From contig JAKLLO010000007.1 of assembly GCA_023150095.1 (NCBI GenBank), positions 1-56,856 of the forward strand: a stretch of 56,856 bases of DNA, written 5' to 3'. Shown piece by piece: positions 28,069 through 37,376 of this stretch. The notes below the pieces were generated by a model that saw only the letters and a list, made by a program, of their open reading frames with translations, had not been told where the DNA came from and made no database searches. This stretch comes from Zoogloea sp. GTDB taxonomy: Bacteria; Pseudomonadota; Gammaproteobacteria; Burkholderiales; Rhodocyclaceae. Each line of letters begins with the position of its first letter. Within the stretch, counting starts at the first letter, position 1. Both the position numbers and the translations under genes were made by a program.

Positions 28069-29520
28069 ATGCAATTCCATCTCCCTGTCCGGAAAGCCTT
28101 TTTCATTGCCTGCGCGGGCAGCCTCGCGCTCCAGGGCTGCGGTGGCGGCGGCGACGACGGCCCCGCCATCGAAGCCAACACCCAGACGATCCGCTTCGAC
28201 GCGGCGCCCGTCCTCAACAAGGGCGGCACGGCGACCGTCGTCGCGGTGGCCAGCTCCGGGCTGCCGGTGCGCTATGGCAGCGCCACGCCCGGCGTGTGCA
28301 GCGTGGATGCGGGCAGCGGTCTGGTGACCAGCCTGACTCTCGGCAATTGCGTGGTGTCGGCCAATCAGGCCGGCAACAGCCGGTACGCCCAGGCGCCCGA
28401 GGCGACGCTCACGCTGCCGGTGGCGTTCTCGCCGGTGCAGAGCATCACGTTTGGTGCGGCGCCCAGCCTCAGCCTGGGCGGCACGGCGGTGGTGTCGGCA
28501 TCGGCAACCTCGGGCCTGCCTGTGAGCTTCAGCAGCCAGAGCGCGGGCGTCTGCTCGGTGGTTCCCGATTCCGGCGTGGTCACGGCGCTGCTGGCCGGCA
28601 ACTGCGTGATCGCGGCCAATCAGGCGGGCGATGCTAACTACCACGCCGCGGCGCAGGTCACCCAGTCCATCGTGGTGAGTGCGCCGGTGAGCGTGCGGGT
28701 GCCCGGCGTACCGGGCGGCGTGACGGCGGCGCCCGGTACGGTGGCGGATTCGGTGCTCGTCAGCTTCGGTGGAACCGACAGCGGCGGCAGCCCGATCACC
28801 GGCTACACGGTCACGTCCGTGCCGGCGGGCATCACCGCCTCCGGGACGGCCTCGCCGATCGCCGTCGCCTGCCCGAACAACTGCCGCGGTTACGCGCTTT
28901 CGGTGGCTGCACAGAATGCCGTGGGCACGGGCAGCGCCTCGGCGCCGGTGCCGGTCACGGCCGCGTATCAGGTGGTCGAGACCTTCTACGAACCCGATAC
29001 CCAGCCCAACAACTCGATCTTCATCGGGACCTTCACCTTCAATTTCACTGCAGGCACGGTGTCGGATCTCAAAGGCATCCTGAGCGAATCCATGACCGGT
29101 GGCTCGACGGGCTACCCCGGCGATTCGATGAAATGGCTGTCCCTTGATTACCAGCTCGTCAGCTGGCGTGATGCGACTCTGGGTGGCACTTTTGTCGCCA
29201 GTTTCAGGAACAACAACACCAATACCTTCCTCAGCAGCGCGACCGGCGATGGCTGGTCGCCGCAGCAGGGGGTGACGGTAGGTGGGCGTTATTACGGGTC
29301 GCCTGGCGCAAACCCCGGAAACGCCTATGCGCTTATTTTCGTTCCCGATGATCCAACCGCCACGCTCACTCGTGCTCAATTGATCCTGCTGGCCTACGCC
29401 GACTGCGCGCCCGGCGGCATGATGGGGGATACCTGCATGACCGGGACGGCATTTGCCGGATATGGCAGCGATGGCACGATGGGTGGTGTTCCGCGTTCAC
29501 AGCTTATTACAAGAAAGTGA
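28069..29520 (+). CDS. Surface lipoprotein with Ig-like and FnIII-like domains
   Basis: This 483-residue protein has a lipobox LQGC with Cys near residue 24, followed by a Gly/Asp stretch. Two bacterial Ig-like repeats follow (about 35-120 and 120-200), each with the pattern GLPVxFxS, GVCSV, GLVT and GNCVVxANQAG, then a fibronectin-like domain (about 210-300), and a C-terminal domain of unknown type (about 300-483) with a Met-rich GGMMGDTCM segment. It starts 15 nt after the receptor gene. A role in metal binding or cell-surface adhesion is possible, but no function can be assigned. Confidence 0.75.
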   Translation: MQFHLPVRKAFFIACAGSLALQGCGGGGDDGPAIEANTQTIRFDAAPVLNKGGTATVVAVASSGLPVRYGSATPGVCSVDAGSGLVTSLTLGNCVVSANQAGNSRYAQAPEATLTLPVAFSPVQSITFGAAPSLSLGGTAVVSASATSGLPVSFSSQSAGVCSVVPDSGVVTALLAGNCVIAANQAGDANYHAAAQVTQSIVVSAPVSVRVPGVPGGVTAAPGTVADSVLVSFGGTDSGGSPITGYTVTSVPAGITASGTASPIAVACPNNCRGYALSVAAQNAVGTGSASAPVPVTAAYQVVETFYEPDTQPNNSIFIGTFTFNFTAGTVSDLKGILSESMTGGSTGYPGDSMKWLSLDYQLVSWRDATLGGTFVASFRNNNTNTFLSSATGDGWSPQQGVTVGGRYYGSPGANPGNAYALIFVPDDPTATLTRAQLILLAYADCAPGGMMGDTCMTGTAFAGYGSDGTMGGVPRSQLITRK

Positions 29521-29553
29521 TATCCATTGGCTTGATTCAATAAGGGCCAATCT

Positions 29554-29570
29554 GGCGACGATTTGTCGCA
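29554..29570 (+). promoter_or_regulatory. Candidate operator before mbnP
   Basis: GGCGACGATTTGTCGCA contains the exact inverted repeat GCGAC-N5-GTCGC and matches the motif at 25544-25560 in 14 of 17 positions. Position about 54 nt before the mbnP start fits a repressor or activator site. The factor is unknown; copper-responsive control is inferred only from the genes served. Confidence 0.5.
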
Positions 29571-29624
29571 CAGGTGAATTCACCCGAAAAAATATAATTG
29601 TTTCTATTTCTTCGGGAGGATTCA

Positions 29625-31271
29625 ATGAAATTAAGTACGATTTCTGCTGCCCTGGCGGGCGCAATGGCGCTGGTTGCGTGTGGCGGCGGCGGTGGCAGCA
29701 GCAGTTCCTCGGGCAGCTCCACGCTTTCGGGCAGTGTCGCGGATGGCTATCTGAGTGGTGCCAAGGTCTGTCTGGACAAGAACAAGAATGGCGCCTGTGA
29801 CACTGGCGAGCCCACCACCACGACCGGCTCCGGCGGTGCCTACTCCCTGAGTGGCCTTTCCGAGAGCGACGCCGGCGCCTACCCGCTGGTGGTTGAAGTG
29901 CCGGCCAGCGCGGTGGATTCCGATACCGGAGCGGCCGTCGGCAAGTCCTTCGTGCTCAAGGCGCCGGCTGGCAAGTCCGGTTTCGTCAGCCCCATCTCCA
30001 CCCTGGTCCAGCAGAAGCTCGACAGCGGCGCGGCTACCACGGTGGATGCGGCCGTCGCGGCCGTCAAGGCGGATCTTGCCGCGGCCGGCCAGACGGCCCC
30101 CGCCGATCTCTTCGCCAACTATCTGTCGGCAAACGATACGGGCACGCACACCATCGCGCGCACGCTCACCGCGTCCGTGAAGACCTACTACGAAGCCGTC
30201 AAGGATGGCCTGTCGTCCAACGCTCAGATCAAGGCCCTGCAGGACGCGGCCCTGACTCAGGCGATGTCCGACCTGCGCACCGGCACGCGCACAGGCCTCG
30301 CCACGGTGACGGCGGCGGTGGTGGCCAAGGCCAGCGCCGACACCGCGTCCCAGAGCGCCGCGACCCAGGACGTGACGATCAACTTCGACGTCGTGAACAG
30401 TGGTGCTTCGGTGCGTTGCGGCGATGTGGTCACGCTGCCCAACACCCAGCTGTGGGATCACACCCCCACCAATACCTCGGCGGTCGCGGCGACGACGCAG
30501 GCCGCCCAGACCTCGACCGGCAAGCTGGTCGATCTGCGCTTCTACGTGAGCAACGTGGCCCTCGTGGATCAGGACGGTAACGCGACGCCGGTCGTCCTGA
30601 CCGAGAACGCCGGCCAGTCCAAAGGCCTGGCGCTGCTGAACTTCGGCTACAACACCGTGAGCAGCGGTGCCACCTACGCCAACGTGACCTGCTCGCCGAC
30701 CACCGGCTACGTGACCAGCATCACCGGCAAGGTCAAGCCCGGCACCTACACCGGCGTGACGATGGTGGTGGGCGTTCCCCTGTACGGCCCCGACATGGTC
30801 CGGCAGAACCACAGCAACGCCGCCGACACCGCCAACTCGCTGCCGCTGCAGAACAGCGCGATGGCCTGGTCGTGGCAGTCCGGCCGCAAGTTCACCAAGC
30901 TCGAGTTCTGGCCGACCACCCCGGTCCAGAAGCCCAACAGCTCGACCACCTCGAAGTGGGTCGTGCATCTGGGCTCGACGGGGTGTTCCGGTGATCCGAC
31001 CGTGGGCACCACGGCCCCGACGAGCTGCACCAACCCCAACCGCGTGAAGCTGGCGTTCAGCAGCTTCAATGCATCGTCCCAGAAGGTTGTGCTCGACATC
31101 GGCCAGCTCTTCAAGAACTCCGATCTGCAGTACGACGCAGGCGGCGCGGCGGGTTGCATGTCCGGCACGACCGACCCCGAGTGCGGCCCGATCTTCAAGG
31201 CGCTGGGGCTGGATCTGAGCACTGGCGTGATGTCCACCACCGTGGCGCAGTCGGTCTTCAGCGTGAAGTGA
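29625..31271 (+). CDS. mbnP: MbnP-family copper-binding lipoprotein with extra N-terminal domain
   Basis: This 548-residue lipoprotein has a lipobox (VAC, Cys19). Residues 20-250 form a carboxypeptidase-regulatory-like module (GSVADGYLSGAKVCLDKNKNG) plus an Ala-rich helical stretch; residues 255-548 are the MbnP domain, with the family cysteines 265, 356, 454, 468, 511 and 520 in contexts VRCGD, TGCSGDP, TSCTNPNR and GCMSGTTDPECGPIF. Ordinary MbnP is only about half as long. In studied MbnP, the partner MbnH turns a Trp into kynurenine, creating a copper site; Trp residues in MAWSWQSG and SKWVVHLG are candidates. GGGAGGA precedes ATG 29625. Confidence 0.9.
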   Translation: MKLSTISAALAGAMALVACGGGGGSSSSSGSSTLSGSVADGYLSGAKVCLDKNKNGACDTGEPTTTTGSGGAYSLSGLSESDAGAYPLVVEVPASAVDSDTGAAVGKSFVLKAPAGKSGFVSPISTLVQQKLDSGAATTVDAAVAAVKADLAAAGQTAPADLFANYLSANDTGTHTIARTLTASVKTYYEAVKDGLSSNAQIKALQDAALTQAMSDLRTGTRTGLATVTAAVVAKASADTASQSAATQDVTINFDVVNSGASVRCGDVVTLPNTQLWDHTPTNTSAVAATTQAAQTSTGKLVDLRFYVSNVALVDQDGNATPVVLTENAGQSKGLALLNFGYNTVSSGATYANVTCSPTTGYVTSITGKVKPGTYTGVTMVVGVPLYGPDMVRQNHSNAADTANSLPLQNSAMAWSWQSGRKFTKLEFWPTTPVQKPNSSTTSKWVVHLGSTGCSGDPTVGTTAPTSCTNPNRVKLAFSSFNASSQKVVLDIGQLFKNSDLQYDAGGAAGCMSGTTDPECGPIFKALGLDLSTGVMSTTVAQSVFSVK

Positions 31272-31275
31272 CAGG

Positions 31276-32436
31276 ATGAACCGTTCGATATGGATCGGTG
31301 GCCTCGTGGCCATCCTCGGTGTCGGCGGTTGGCTCTGGCAGGGCGGGCGGCATGCCGTTCCGCCTGCCCCGGAGCCGGCTTCGGTATGGGTATGGCAGTT
31401 GCCGGCCGGTTTTCCCCGGCCGGTGGTGCCCGCCGACAATCCCATGACCGAAGAGGGCTTTCAGCTTGGCCGGCGCCTGTTCTACGACAAGCGCCTGTCG
31501 GGCAATGGCACGCAGGCCTGTGCCTCGTGCCACATCCAGCGGCTGGCGTTCACTGACGGCCGCGCGCTGCCGGTGGGCTCGACCGGTGATGTGGGCGCGC
31601 GCAGCGCCATGAGCATCGCCAACGTGGCCTATTACCCCACGCTCACCTGGGCCAACCCGTCCCAGACGACGCTGGAGATCCAGGCGGTGGTGCCCATGTT
31701 CGTCGAGAACCTGGCCATCGAACTGGGCATCAACGACGAGAACAAGGCCGAGGTGCTGGGCCGCTTTCGTGCCGACGCCGACTATCGGCAGCGCTTCGCC
31801 AAGGTGTTTCCGGGGCAGGCGGAGCCGATCAACTTCGAGAACATCATCCGGGCGATCTCGACCTTCGAGCGCGGGGTGATCTCCGGCAATTCCCGCTACG
31901 ATCAGGCGCTGGCCGGCAAGCTGTCCCTCAGCGAGCGCGAGGAGCGAGGCCGGGCGCTGTTCTTTGGCGACAAGGCGCGCTGTTCGGAATGCCACCGCGG
32001 CTACAACTTCTCGGATCAGACCTACGACGTCACCACCCGCGACGTACCGCGGCCGTTTCACAACACCGGCCTCTACAACGTGGATGGCAAGGGCGCTTAC
32101 CCCGACGACAATCCGGGCCTGATCGGCGTGATGCCCCAGCCCGAGAACATGGGGCGTTTCCGCACGGTGAGCCTGCGCAACATCGCACTCACCGCGCCCT
32201 ACATGCACGACGGCTCCGTCGAGACGCTGGAAGCGGTGCTCGACTTCTACGCCGCCCATGGCCGCAACGTGACGCGCGGCCCGTTCAAGGGCGACGGCCG
32301 TCGCAATCCGCTGAAAGACCCGATCATCGACAAGATCCGTCTGGATGCCCGCGACAAGGCCGACATCATCGCCTTCCTGAAGACCCTGACGGACGAGGAG
32401 TTCGTCGCCAATCCGCGCTTTGCGGATCCATTCTGA
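31276..32436 (+). CDS. mbnH: Di-haem c peroxidase-like MbnH
   Basis: This 386-residue MauG/CcpA-family protein has an N-terminal membrane or signal segment (about residues 1-20) and two haem-binding motifs, CASCH (82-86) and CSECH (236-240). MbnH forms a bis-Fe(IV) state and oxidises a Trp of its partner MbnP. It starts 4 nt after the mbnP stop, as in most metallo-mystery pairs. It is probably periplasmic and needs the cytochrome c maturation system, which is not in the window. Confidence 0.93.
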   Translation: MNRSIWIGGLVAILGVGGWLWQGGRHAVPPAPEPASVWVWQLPAGFPRPVVPADNPMTEEGFQLGRRLFYDKRLSGNGTQACASCHIQRLAFTDGRALPVGSTGDVGARSAMSIANVAYYPTLTWANPSQTTLEIQAVVPMFVENLAIELGINDENKAEVLGRFRADADYRQRFAKVFPGQAEPINFENIIRAISTFERGVISGNSRYDQALAGKLSLSEREERGRALFFGDKARCSECHRGYNFSDQTYDVTTRDVPRPFHNTGLYNVDGKGAYPDDNPGLIGVMPQPENMGRFRTVSLRNIALTAPYMHDGSVETLEAVLDFYAAHGRNVTRGPFKGDGRRNPLKDPIIDKIRLDARDKADIIAFLKTLTDEEFVANPRFADPF

Positions 32437-32460
32437 TCTTCCTTCCCGCTGGCCGGCGGC

Positions 32461-35400
32461 TCACGCCGCCAGCGTCATCAGGCTCGTGTTGCCGCCCGCC
32501 GCGGCGGTGTTGATCGACACGGCCCTTTCCACCACCAGCCGGTACAGCGGGTAGCGCCCGTCGGGCCCGGCTTCGACCAGCGGCAGGATGCGCGTCGGAT
32601 GCTCGGCCAGCCGGCGGTGCAGGTCGGCGCGGCGCTCGCGGCTGCCGGCGTGGAGCACGCCGTCCACGGTGAGGAGCGCGCCCTCGTCGATCTGCACGAC
32701 GGCGGCGGCCAGCCCGTCCGGGAGGGCGTCGAGGGCAGCGGCGGCCACGGCGCCGTGCACCACTGCCGGCGTGTTGCCGCTGGCGAGTGCGGCGGCAAAA
32801 TGGACGAGCAGGGTGTCCCGGTCGTCGGCCACGCACAGGATCGTGCCGCGGGGCGCAAAGCTCAGGGTGTTGCGTTCGCCGGTGGGGCCGGGGAGCGTTG
32901 CCCGGCAGGCCAGCGGCGAGGTGGTGGCGAAATCGGCGCAGGCTTCGGCCAGGCTGCGCAGCCCCTCGTGGTGGGCCCAGGCGCGCAGCGTGTCGAAGCG
33001 GGCGAGGCGGCAGTCATCCACACCACTGTCGTCCAGCGTCAGCCCCAGGGTGGCCGGTGGCACCGGCAGATCGCCCATCAGCCGCGGCAGGTAGAACGGC
33101 CCGCCGGCCTTCGGCCCGGTGCCGGATTTGCCTTCGCCGCCAAAGGGCTGCACGCCCACCACGGCACCGATCAGGTTACGGTTGATGTAGAGGTTGCCGG
33201 CGCGGACGCGGCGGGTGGCCAGGCCGATGCGCTCGTCGATGCGGCTGTGCATCCCGAAGGTGAGGCCGTAGCCGGTGGCGTTGATGGTGTCGATGAGTTC
33301 GTCGAGCCGGCCGGCGTGGTAGCGCAGCACGTGCAGCACGGGGCCAAAGACCTCCCGTTCCAGCTCGGCGATGCTGTCGATCTCGATGAGCGTGGGCGGC
33401 ACGAAGCTGCCGGTGGCGCAGGCGTCGGGCAGCGGGCACTGGATCACCCGGTGGCCGATGGTGCGCAGCCGGTCGATGTGGGCGAGCAGCGCCGCACGGG
33501 CGGTGTCGTCGATCACCGGGCCCACGTCGGTGGATAGCCGGGCCGGGTTGCCGATGGCGAGCTCCATCATCGCCCCGGTGAGGAGCTCGATCACCCGGTC
33601 GGCGATCTCTTCCTGCAGGCACAGCACGCGCAGGGCCGAGCAGCGCTGGCCGGCGCTGTCGAAGGCCGAGGCGAGGGCGTCCTGCACCACCTGTTCGGGC
33701 AGGGCCGAGGCGTCCACGATCATCGCGTTCTGGCCGCCGGTCTCGGCGATCAGGCGGGCGGGCGGTGCGTCAGCGGGGCGCTGGGCCAGCTGGCGATGGA
33801 TCTGCCGGGCGACCTCGGTGGAGCCGGTGAACACCACGCCGCGGATGCGCGGGTCGGCCACCAGCGCCGCGCCCACCCGCTCGCCCTGGCCGGGCAGCAG
33901 CTGCAAGGCCGCCCGGGGGACGCCGGCGGCGTGGAGCAGATGCACCGCCAGCGCGGCGGTGAGGGGCGTCTGCTCGGCGGGCTTGGCGAGCACCGGGCTG
34001 CCTGCGGCCAGCGCGGCCACCACCTCGCCAACGAAGATCGCGAGCGGGAAGTTCCACGGGCTGATGCACACCACCGGCCCGGGGGCGGTGGCGCTGGGGG
34101 GCAGGTGTTCGATCTGGGCGGCGTAGTAGCGGCAGAAATCCACCGCCTCGCGCACCTCGGCGACGGCGTTGGCGCGGGTCTTGCCGGCTTCGCGGATGCA
34201 CAGGCTGATGAACTCGGTCTGATGAGCCTCGAAGGCGTCGGCGGCGGCGCGAAGCGCGCTGGCCCGGCGGGGGGGCGGCACGGCGTGCCAGTCGTCGGCA
34301 AAGGTGTCGGCGGCGTCCACCGCGCGGGCCACGTCGGTGAGGGTGGCTTCGAGCACGGTGCCCACCTGATCCTGCCGGTTGGCGGGGTTGGTGACGGGCA
34401 GGTAGGGCGTGCCGGAGGGCGGGTGGCTGGCGAGGATCGGCTCGGCGCTCCACGGGCGGCTGGCGAGGAGGGCGAGCTCGGCGTCGAGGCGGTTGATCTC
34501 GGCGTCGCTGGCGAGATCGAGCCCGGCGGAGTTGCGCCGGGTGGGGCCGAAGAGATCCCGCGGCAGGGGTATCGCCGGATGGGGGTGGCCGCCGTCCCGG
34601 CGCACCGCGTCGAGGGGGTCGGTCAGCAGGGCGTCCACCGGCACGGCTTCGTCCACGATGCGATTGACGAAGGAGGTGTTGGCGCCGTTCTCCAGCAGGC
34701 GCCGCACCAGATAGGGCAGCAGGCTGGCGTGGTTGCCCACCGGGGCGTAGATGCGGCAGCGGCCGCCGGGCTGGCCCGGGGTGACCACGTTGTCGTAAAG
34801 GGGCTCGCCCATGCCGTGGAGGCACTGGAACTCGTATTCGGTCACGCCCTTGTCGGCGGCCATCTGCGCCACGCTGGCGAGGGTGTGGGCGTTGTGGGTG
34901 GCGAACTGCGGATAGATGCGGTCGGCCACGGCCAGCAGGCGCGCGGCGCAGGCGAGGTAGGAGAGATCGGTGTGCACCTTGCGGGTGAACACCGGGTAAC
35001 CAGCCAGGCCATCCACCTGGGCGCGCTTGATCTCGGCATCCCAGTAGGCGCCCTTGACGAGCCGGATCATGATGCGCCGGCCGTGCTCGCGCGCCCGCTC
35101 GGCCAGGTGTTCGATCACGAAGGGGCAGCGCTTCTGGTAGGCCTGCACGACCACGCCGAGGCCCGTCCAGCCGGCCAGATCCGGCTCGGCCAGCAGGCGT
35201 TCGACGAGATCGAGGGAGAGCTCCAGCCGGTCGGCTTCTTCGGCGTCGATGTTCACCCCGATGTTGTAGCCGCAGGCGAGCTGCATCAGCGCCGCGAGGC
35301 GCGGGTAGAGCTCGTCCATCACCCGCTGGCGCTGGGCGCGGCAGTAGCGCGGGTGGAGCGCCGACAGCTTGATGGAGATCCCCGGGCCATTGACCACGCC

Positions 35401-36108
35401 GCGCCCGGCGCTGGCCTTGCCGATGGCGTGGATGGCGTGCGCGTAGGCGTCGGTGTAGGCCTCGGCATCGGCGCGGGTGGCGGCGGCCTCGCCGAGCATG
35501 TCGAAGGAGTGGGTGTAGCCGTGGCGGGTGCTTGCCTCGCTGCGCTTGAGGGCGGCGGCGATGGTCTCGCCCATCACGAACTGCTGGCCCAGGAGGCCCA
35601 TTGCAAACTCCATCCCGCTGCGGATCAGCGGCTCGCCGCCCCGGGCGATGAGGCTTGCGAGGCTGCCGCCGAGGGTGTGCTCGCTGTGGGTGGCCACCAG
35701 CCGGCCGGTGAGCATCAGCCCCCAGGTGGCGGCATTGACGAACAGGGAGTGGCTGTGGCCCAGGTGGGCGCGCCAGTCGCCCTTGGCGATCTTGTCGCGG
35801 ATCAGGCGGTCGCGGGTGGCGGTGTCGGGGATGCGCAGCAGGGCCTCGGCCAGGCACATCAGGGTGATGCCTTCCTGGGTCGACAGCGAGAACTCGTGCA
35901 TCAGGTTGTCCACCCCGCTGGCGCCGTCGCGCTGCTGGCGCACCGCCACCACCAGCGCCCGGGCGTGCTCGGCGACGGCCACCCGGTCGAGGGGGATGGC
36001 GGCGAGTTCGGCGGCGAGGGCGGCCACCCGCGCCGCTTCGTCGCTGCGGCAGTGGGCGGAGATGGCGGCACGGTGGTCGGCGGCGCGGCGGTCGGGCGGG
36101 GCGTTCAT
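32461..36108 (-). CDS. putA: Bifunctional proline dehydrogenase / P5C dehydrogenase
   Basis: This 1215-residue enzyme oxidises proline to glutamate in two steps. No ribbon-helix-helix DNA-binding domain precedes the PRODH barrel, which spans about 80-470 (NLMHEFSLSTQEG, YDAYAHAIHAIGKA-like helix, then RLVKGAYWDAEIKRAQ), followed by the aldehyde dehydrogenase domain (about 540-1000; NFPLAIFVGEVVAALAAG, ETGGQNAMIVD, catalytic Cys in DSAGQRCSALRVL) and a C-terminal ALDH-like lid domain (about 1010-1215). This is a type B, non-regulatory PutA. The start is set by MNAPPDRR with GGAG 9 nt upstream. It is divergent from the SDR gene. Confidence 0.95.
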   Translation of the reverse strand: MNAPPDRRAADHRAAISAHCRSDEAARVAALAAELAAIPLDRVAVAEHARALVVAVRQQRDGASGVDNLMHEFSLSTQEGITLMCLAEALLRIPDTATRDRLIRDKIAKGDWRAHLGHSHSLFVNAATWGLMLTGRLVATHSEHTLGGSLASLIARGGEPLIRSGMEFAMGLLGQQFVMGETIAAALKRSEASTRHGYTHSFDMLGEAAATRADAEAYTDAYAHAIHAIGKASAGRGVVNGPGISIKLSALHPRYCRAQRQRVMDELYPRLAALMQLACGYNIGVNIDAEEADRLELSLDLVERLLAEPDLAGWTGLGVVVQAYQKRCPFVIEHLAERAREHGRRIMIRLVKGAYWDAEIKRAQVDGLAGYPVFTRKVHTDLSYLACAARLLAVADRIYPQFATHNAHTLASVAQMAADKGVTEYEFQCLHGMGEPLYDNVVTPGQPGGRCRIYAPVGNHASLLPYLVRRLLENGANTSFVNRIVDEAVPVDALLTDPLDAVRRDGGHPHPAIPLPRDLFGPTRRNSAGLDLASDAEINRLDAELALLASRPWSAEPILASHPPSGTPYLPVTNPANRQDQVGTVLEATLTDVARAVDAADTFADDWHAVPPPRRASALRAAADAFEAHQTEFISLCIREAGKTRANAVAEVREAVDFCRYYAAQIEHLPPSATAPGPVVCISPWNFPLAIFVGEVVAALAAGSPVLAKPAEQTPLTAALAVHLLHAAGVPRAALQLLPGQGERVGAALVADPRIRGVVFTGSTEVARQIHRQLAQRPADAPPARLIAETGGQNAMIVDASALPEQVVQDALASAFDSAGQRCSALRVLCLQEEIADRVIELLTGAMMELAIGNPARLSTDVGPVIDDTARAALLAHIDRLRTIGHRVIQCPLPDACATGSFVPPTLIEIDSIAELEREVFGPVLHVLRYHAGRLDELIDTINATGYGLTFGMHSRIDERIGLATRRVRAGNLYINRNLIGAVVGVQPFGGEGKSGTGPKAGGPFYLPRLMGDLPVPPATLGLTLDDSGVDDCRLARFDTLRAWAHHEGLRSLAEACADFATTSPLACRATLPGPTGERNTLSFAPRGTILCVADDRDTLLVHFAAALASGNTPAVVHGAVAAAALDALPDGLAAAVVQIDEGALLTVDGVLHAGSRERRADLHRRLAEHPTRILPLVEAGPDGRYPLYRLVVERAVSINTAAAGGNTSLMTLAA

Positions 36109-36241
36109 GGCGCAGGCTCCTCGAACGGCGGTGGGGCTACATGGGTTCGAGCGCGGCGGCGGGCGGGAGTTTCGCAGTGGGCGGATAATGGCGGCAGGAT
36201 TTTGCATCCCCGCACTTTCACCTTCTGCATGGAGAACCCGC

Positions 36242-37054
36242 ATGAACCGTCTGGACAACAAAGTGGCCCTGGTGACCGGCGCCGCCCGGGGCATTGGCGA
36301 GGCCATCGCCCGGGCTTTTGCCTTTGAGGGCGCCCGCTGCTACCTGAGCGACATCGACGACACCCGGGGCCAGGCGTTGGCCGATTCGATCGGCGGCAAC
36401 GCCGTCTATCTGCGCCTCGACGTGCGCGAGGAGGCCGACTGGCAGGCGGCGATGGCGCGCATCGTCGCCGACGCCGGGCAGCTCGACGTGCTGGTGAACA
36501 ACGCCGGGATCACCGGCTTCGAGTCCGGCTCCGGCCCCCAGAACCCGGAGCACGCCAGCCTGGACGACTGGCGCCGGGTGCATCACACCAACCTGGACGG
36601 CACCTTCCTGGGCTGCCGCTTCGCGATCCAGACCATGCGCGCAAAGGGCAATGGCGGCTCGATCATCAACATGTCGTCCCGTTCGGGCGTGGTGGGGGTG
36701 CCTGGGGCGTCGGCGTATGCCTCGTCGAAGGCCGGCATCCGCAACCACAGCAAGACGGTGGCGCTGTACTGCGCCGAGCAGGGCCTGCCGATCCGCTGCA
36801 ACTCGGTGCATCCGGCGGCGATCCTCACCCCCATGTGGGAGCCGATGCTCGGCTCCGGCGCCGGGCGCGAGGGGCGGATGCAGGCCTTCGTGCGCGCCAA
36901 CCCGGCCCGCCGCTTCGGCCGCCCGGACGAGGTGGCCGCGGTGTGCGTGCTGCTGGCCTCGGACGAGGCGCCCTATGTGAATGGCTCGGAGCTGACCATC
37001 GACGGCGGCATCCTGGCCGGCTCGGCGGTGTCGCCGGGGGCGAGCGACGATTGA
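36242..37054 (+). CDS. SDR-family oxidoreductase
   Basis: This 270-residue classical short-chain dehydrogenase has the cofactor motif TGAARGIG (12-19), Asp at position 37-39 (SDID), suggesting NAD rather than NADP, NNAG at 86-89, catalytic Ser in MSSRSG, and Tyr159/Lys163 in YASSK. The pattern resembles hydroxysteroid or cyclohexanol dehydrogenases. ATG 36242 follows GGAG. It is alone, divergent from putA and convergent with the TIR-WD40 gene. The substrate is unknown. Confidence 0.9.
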   Translation: MNRLDNKVALVTGAARGIGEAIARAFAFEGARCYLSDIDDTRGQALADSIGGNAVYLRLDVREEADWQAAMARIVADAGQLDVLVNNAGITGFESGSGPQNPEHASLDDWRRVHHTNLDGTFLGCRFAIQTMRAKGNGGSIINMSSRSGVVGVPGASAYASSKAGIRNHSKTVALYCAEQGLPIRCNSVHPAAILTPMWEPMLGSGAGREGRMQAFVRANPARRFGRPDEVAAVCVLLASDEAPYVNGSELTIDGGILAGSAVSPGASDD

Positions 37055-37068
37055 ACCCGCCGGATCAC

Positions 37069-37363
37069 CCCTTTGCTCCTCGCGACGAGCACGGTGCTGC
37101 TCGGGCGCAGTCCGGCGCTCGTCGCGAGGAGCAAAGGGCTGCTCGCGAACAGCTCGGAAGTCCTCCGGAGCAGCTTTTTGCTCCTCGTGAGCAGCTCGGA
37201 GCTCGTCCGGAGCAGCACCGAGGCCCTCGGGAGCAGCCCTTTGCTGGTCGCGACGAGCTCGCAGCAAAGGGCGAGGAGCGCCGGGCTCGTCGGTAGCAGC
37301 GGCGCCGTGCTCGAGAGCAGTTCGCCCCATCGGTTGAGCAGCGCGCGGGTGCTCCGGACCCGA
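37069..37363. repeat. 21-bp degenerate tandem repeat tract
   Basis: About 14 units of 21 bp run from about 37070 to 37363; a typical unit is TCGGAGCTCGTCCGGAGCAG plus C. Most frames stay open, and one plus-strand frame would encode heptads like SELVRSS, but no ribosome site or family is seen. An exact 22-bp inverted repeat (37069-37090 with 37117-37138) is built from the first units. The tract fills the 322-nt convergent gap between the SDR and TIR-WD40 genes and may act as a transcription stop or be a minisatellite. Confidence 0.8.
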
Positions 37364-37376
37364 CGATCGGGCCCGG

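Noticed and set aside
33796..36327. 843-codon plus-strand frame opposite putA
   Set aside because: It is antisense to a well-supported PutA and is Gly/Val/Ala-rich without motifs.
37069..37363. CRISPR array
   Set aside because: Units are contiguous, degenerate and 21 bp long without spacers; no cas genes are near.
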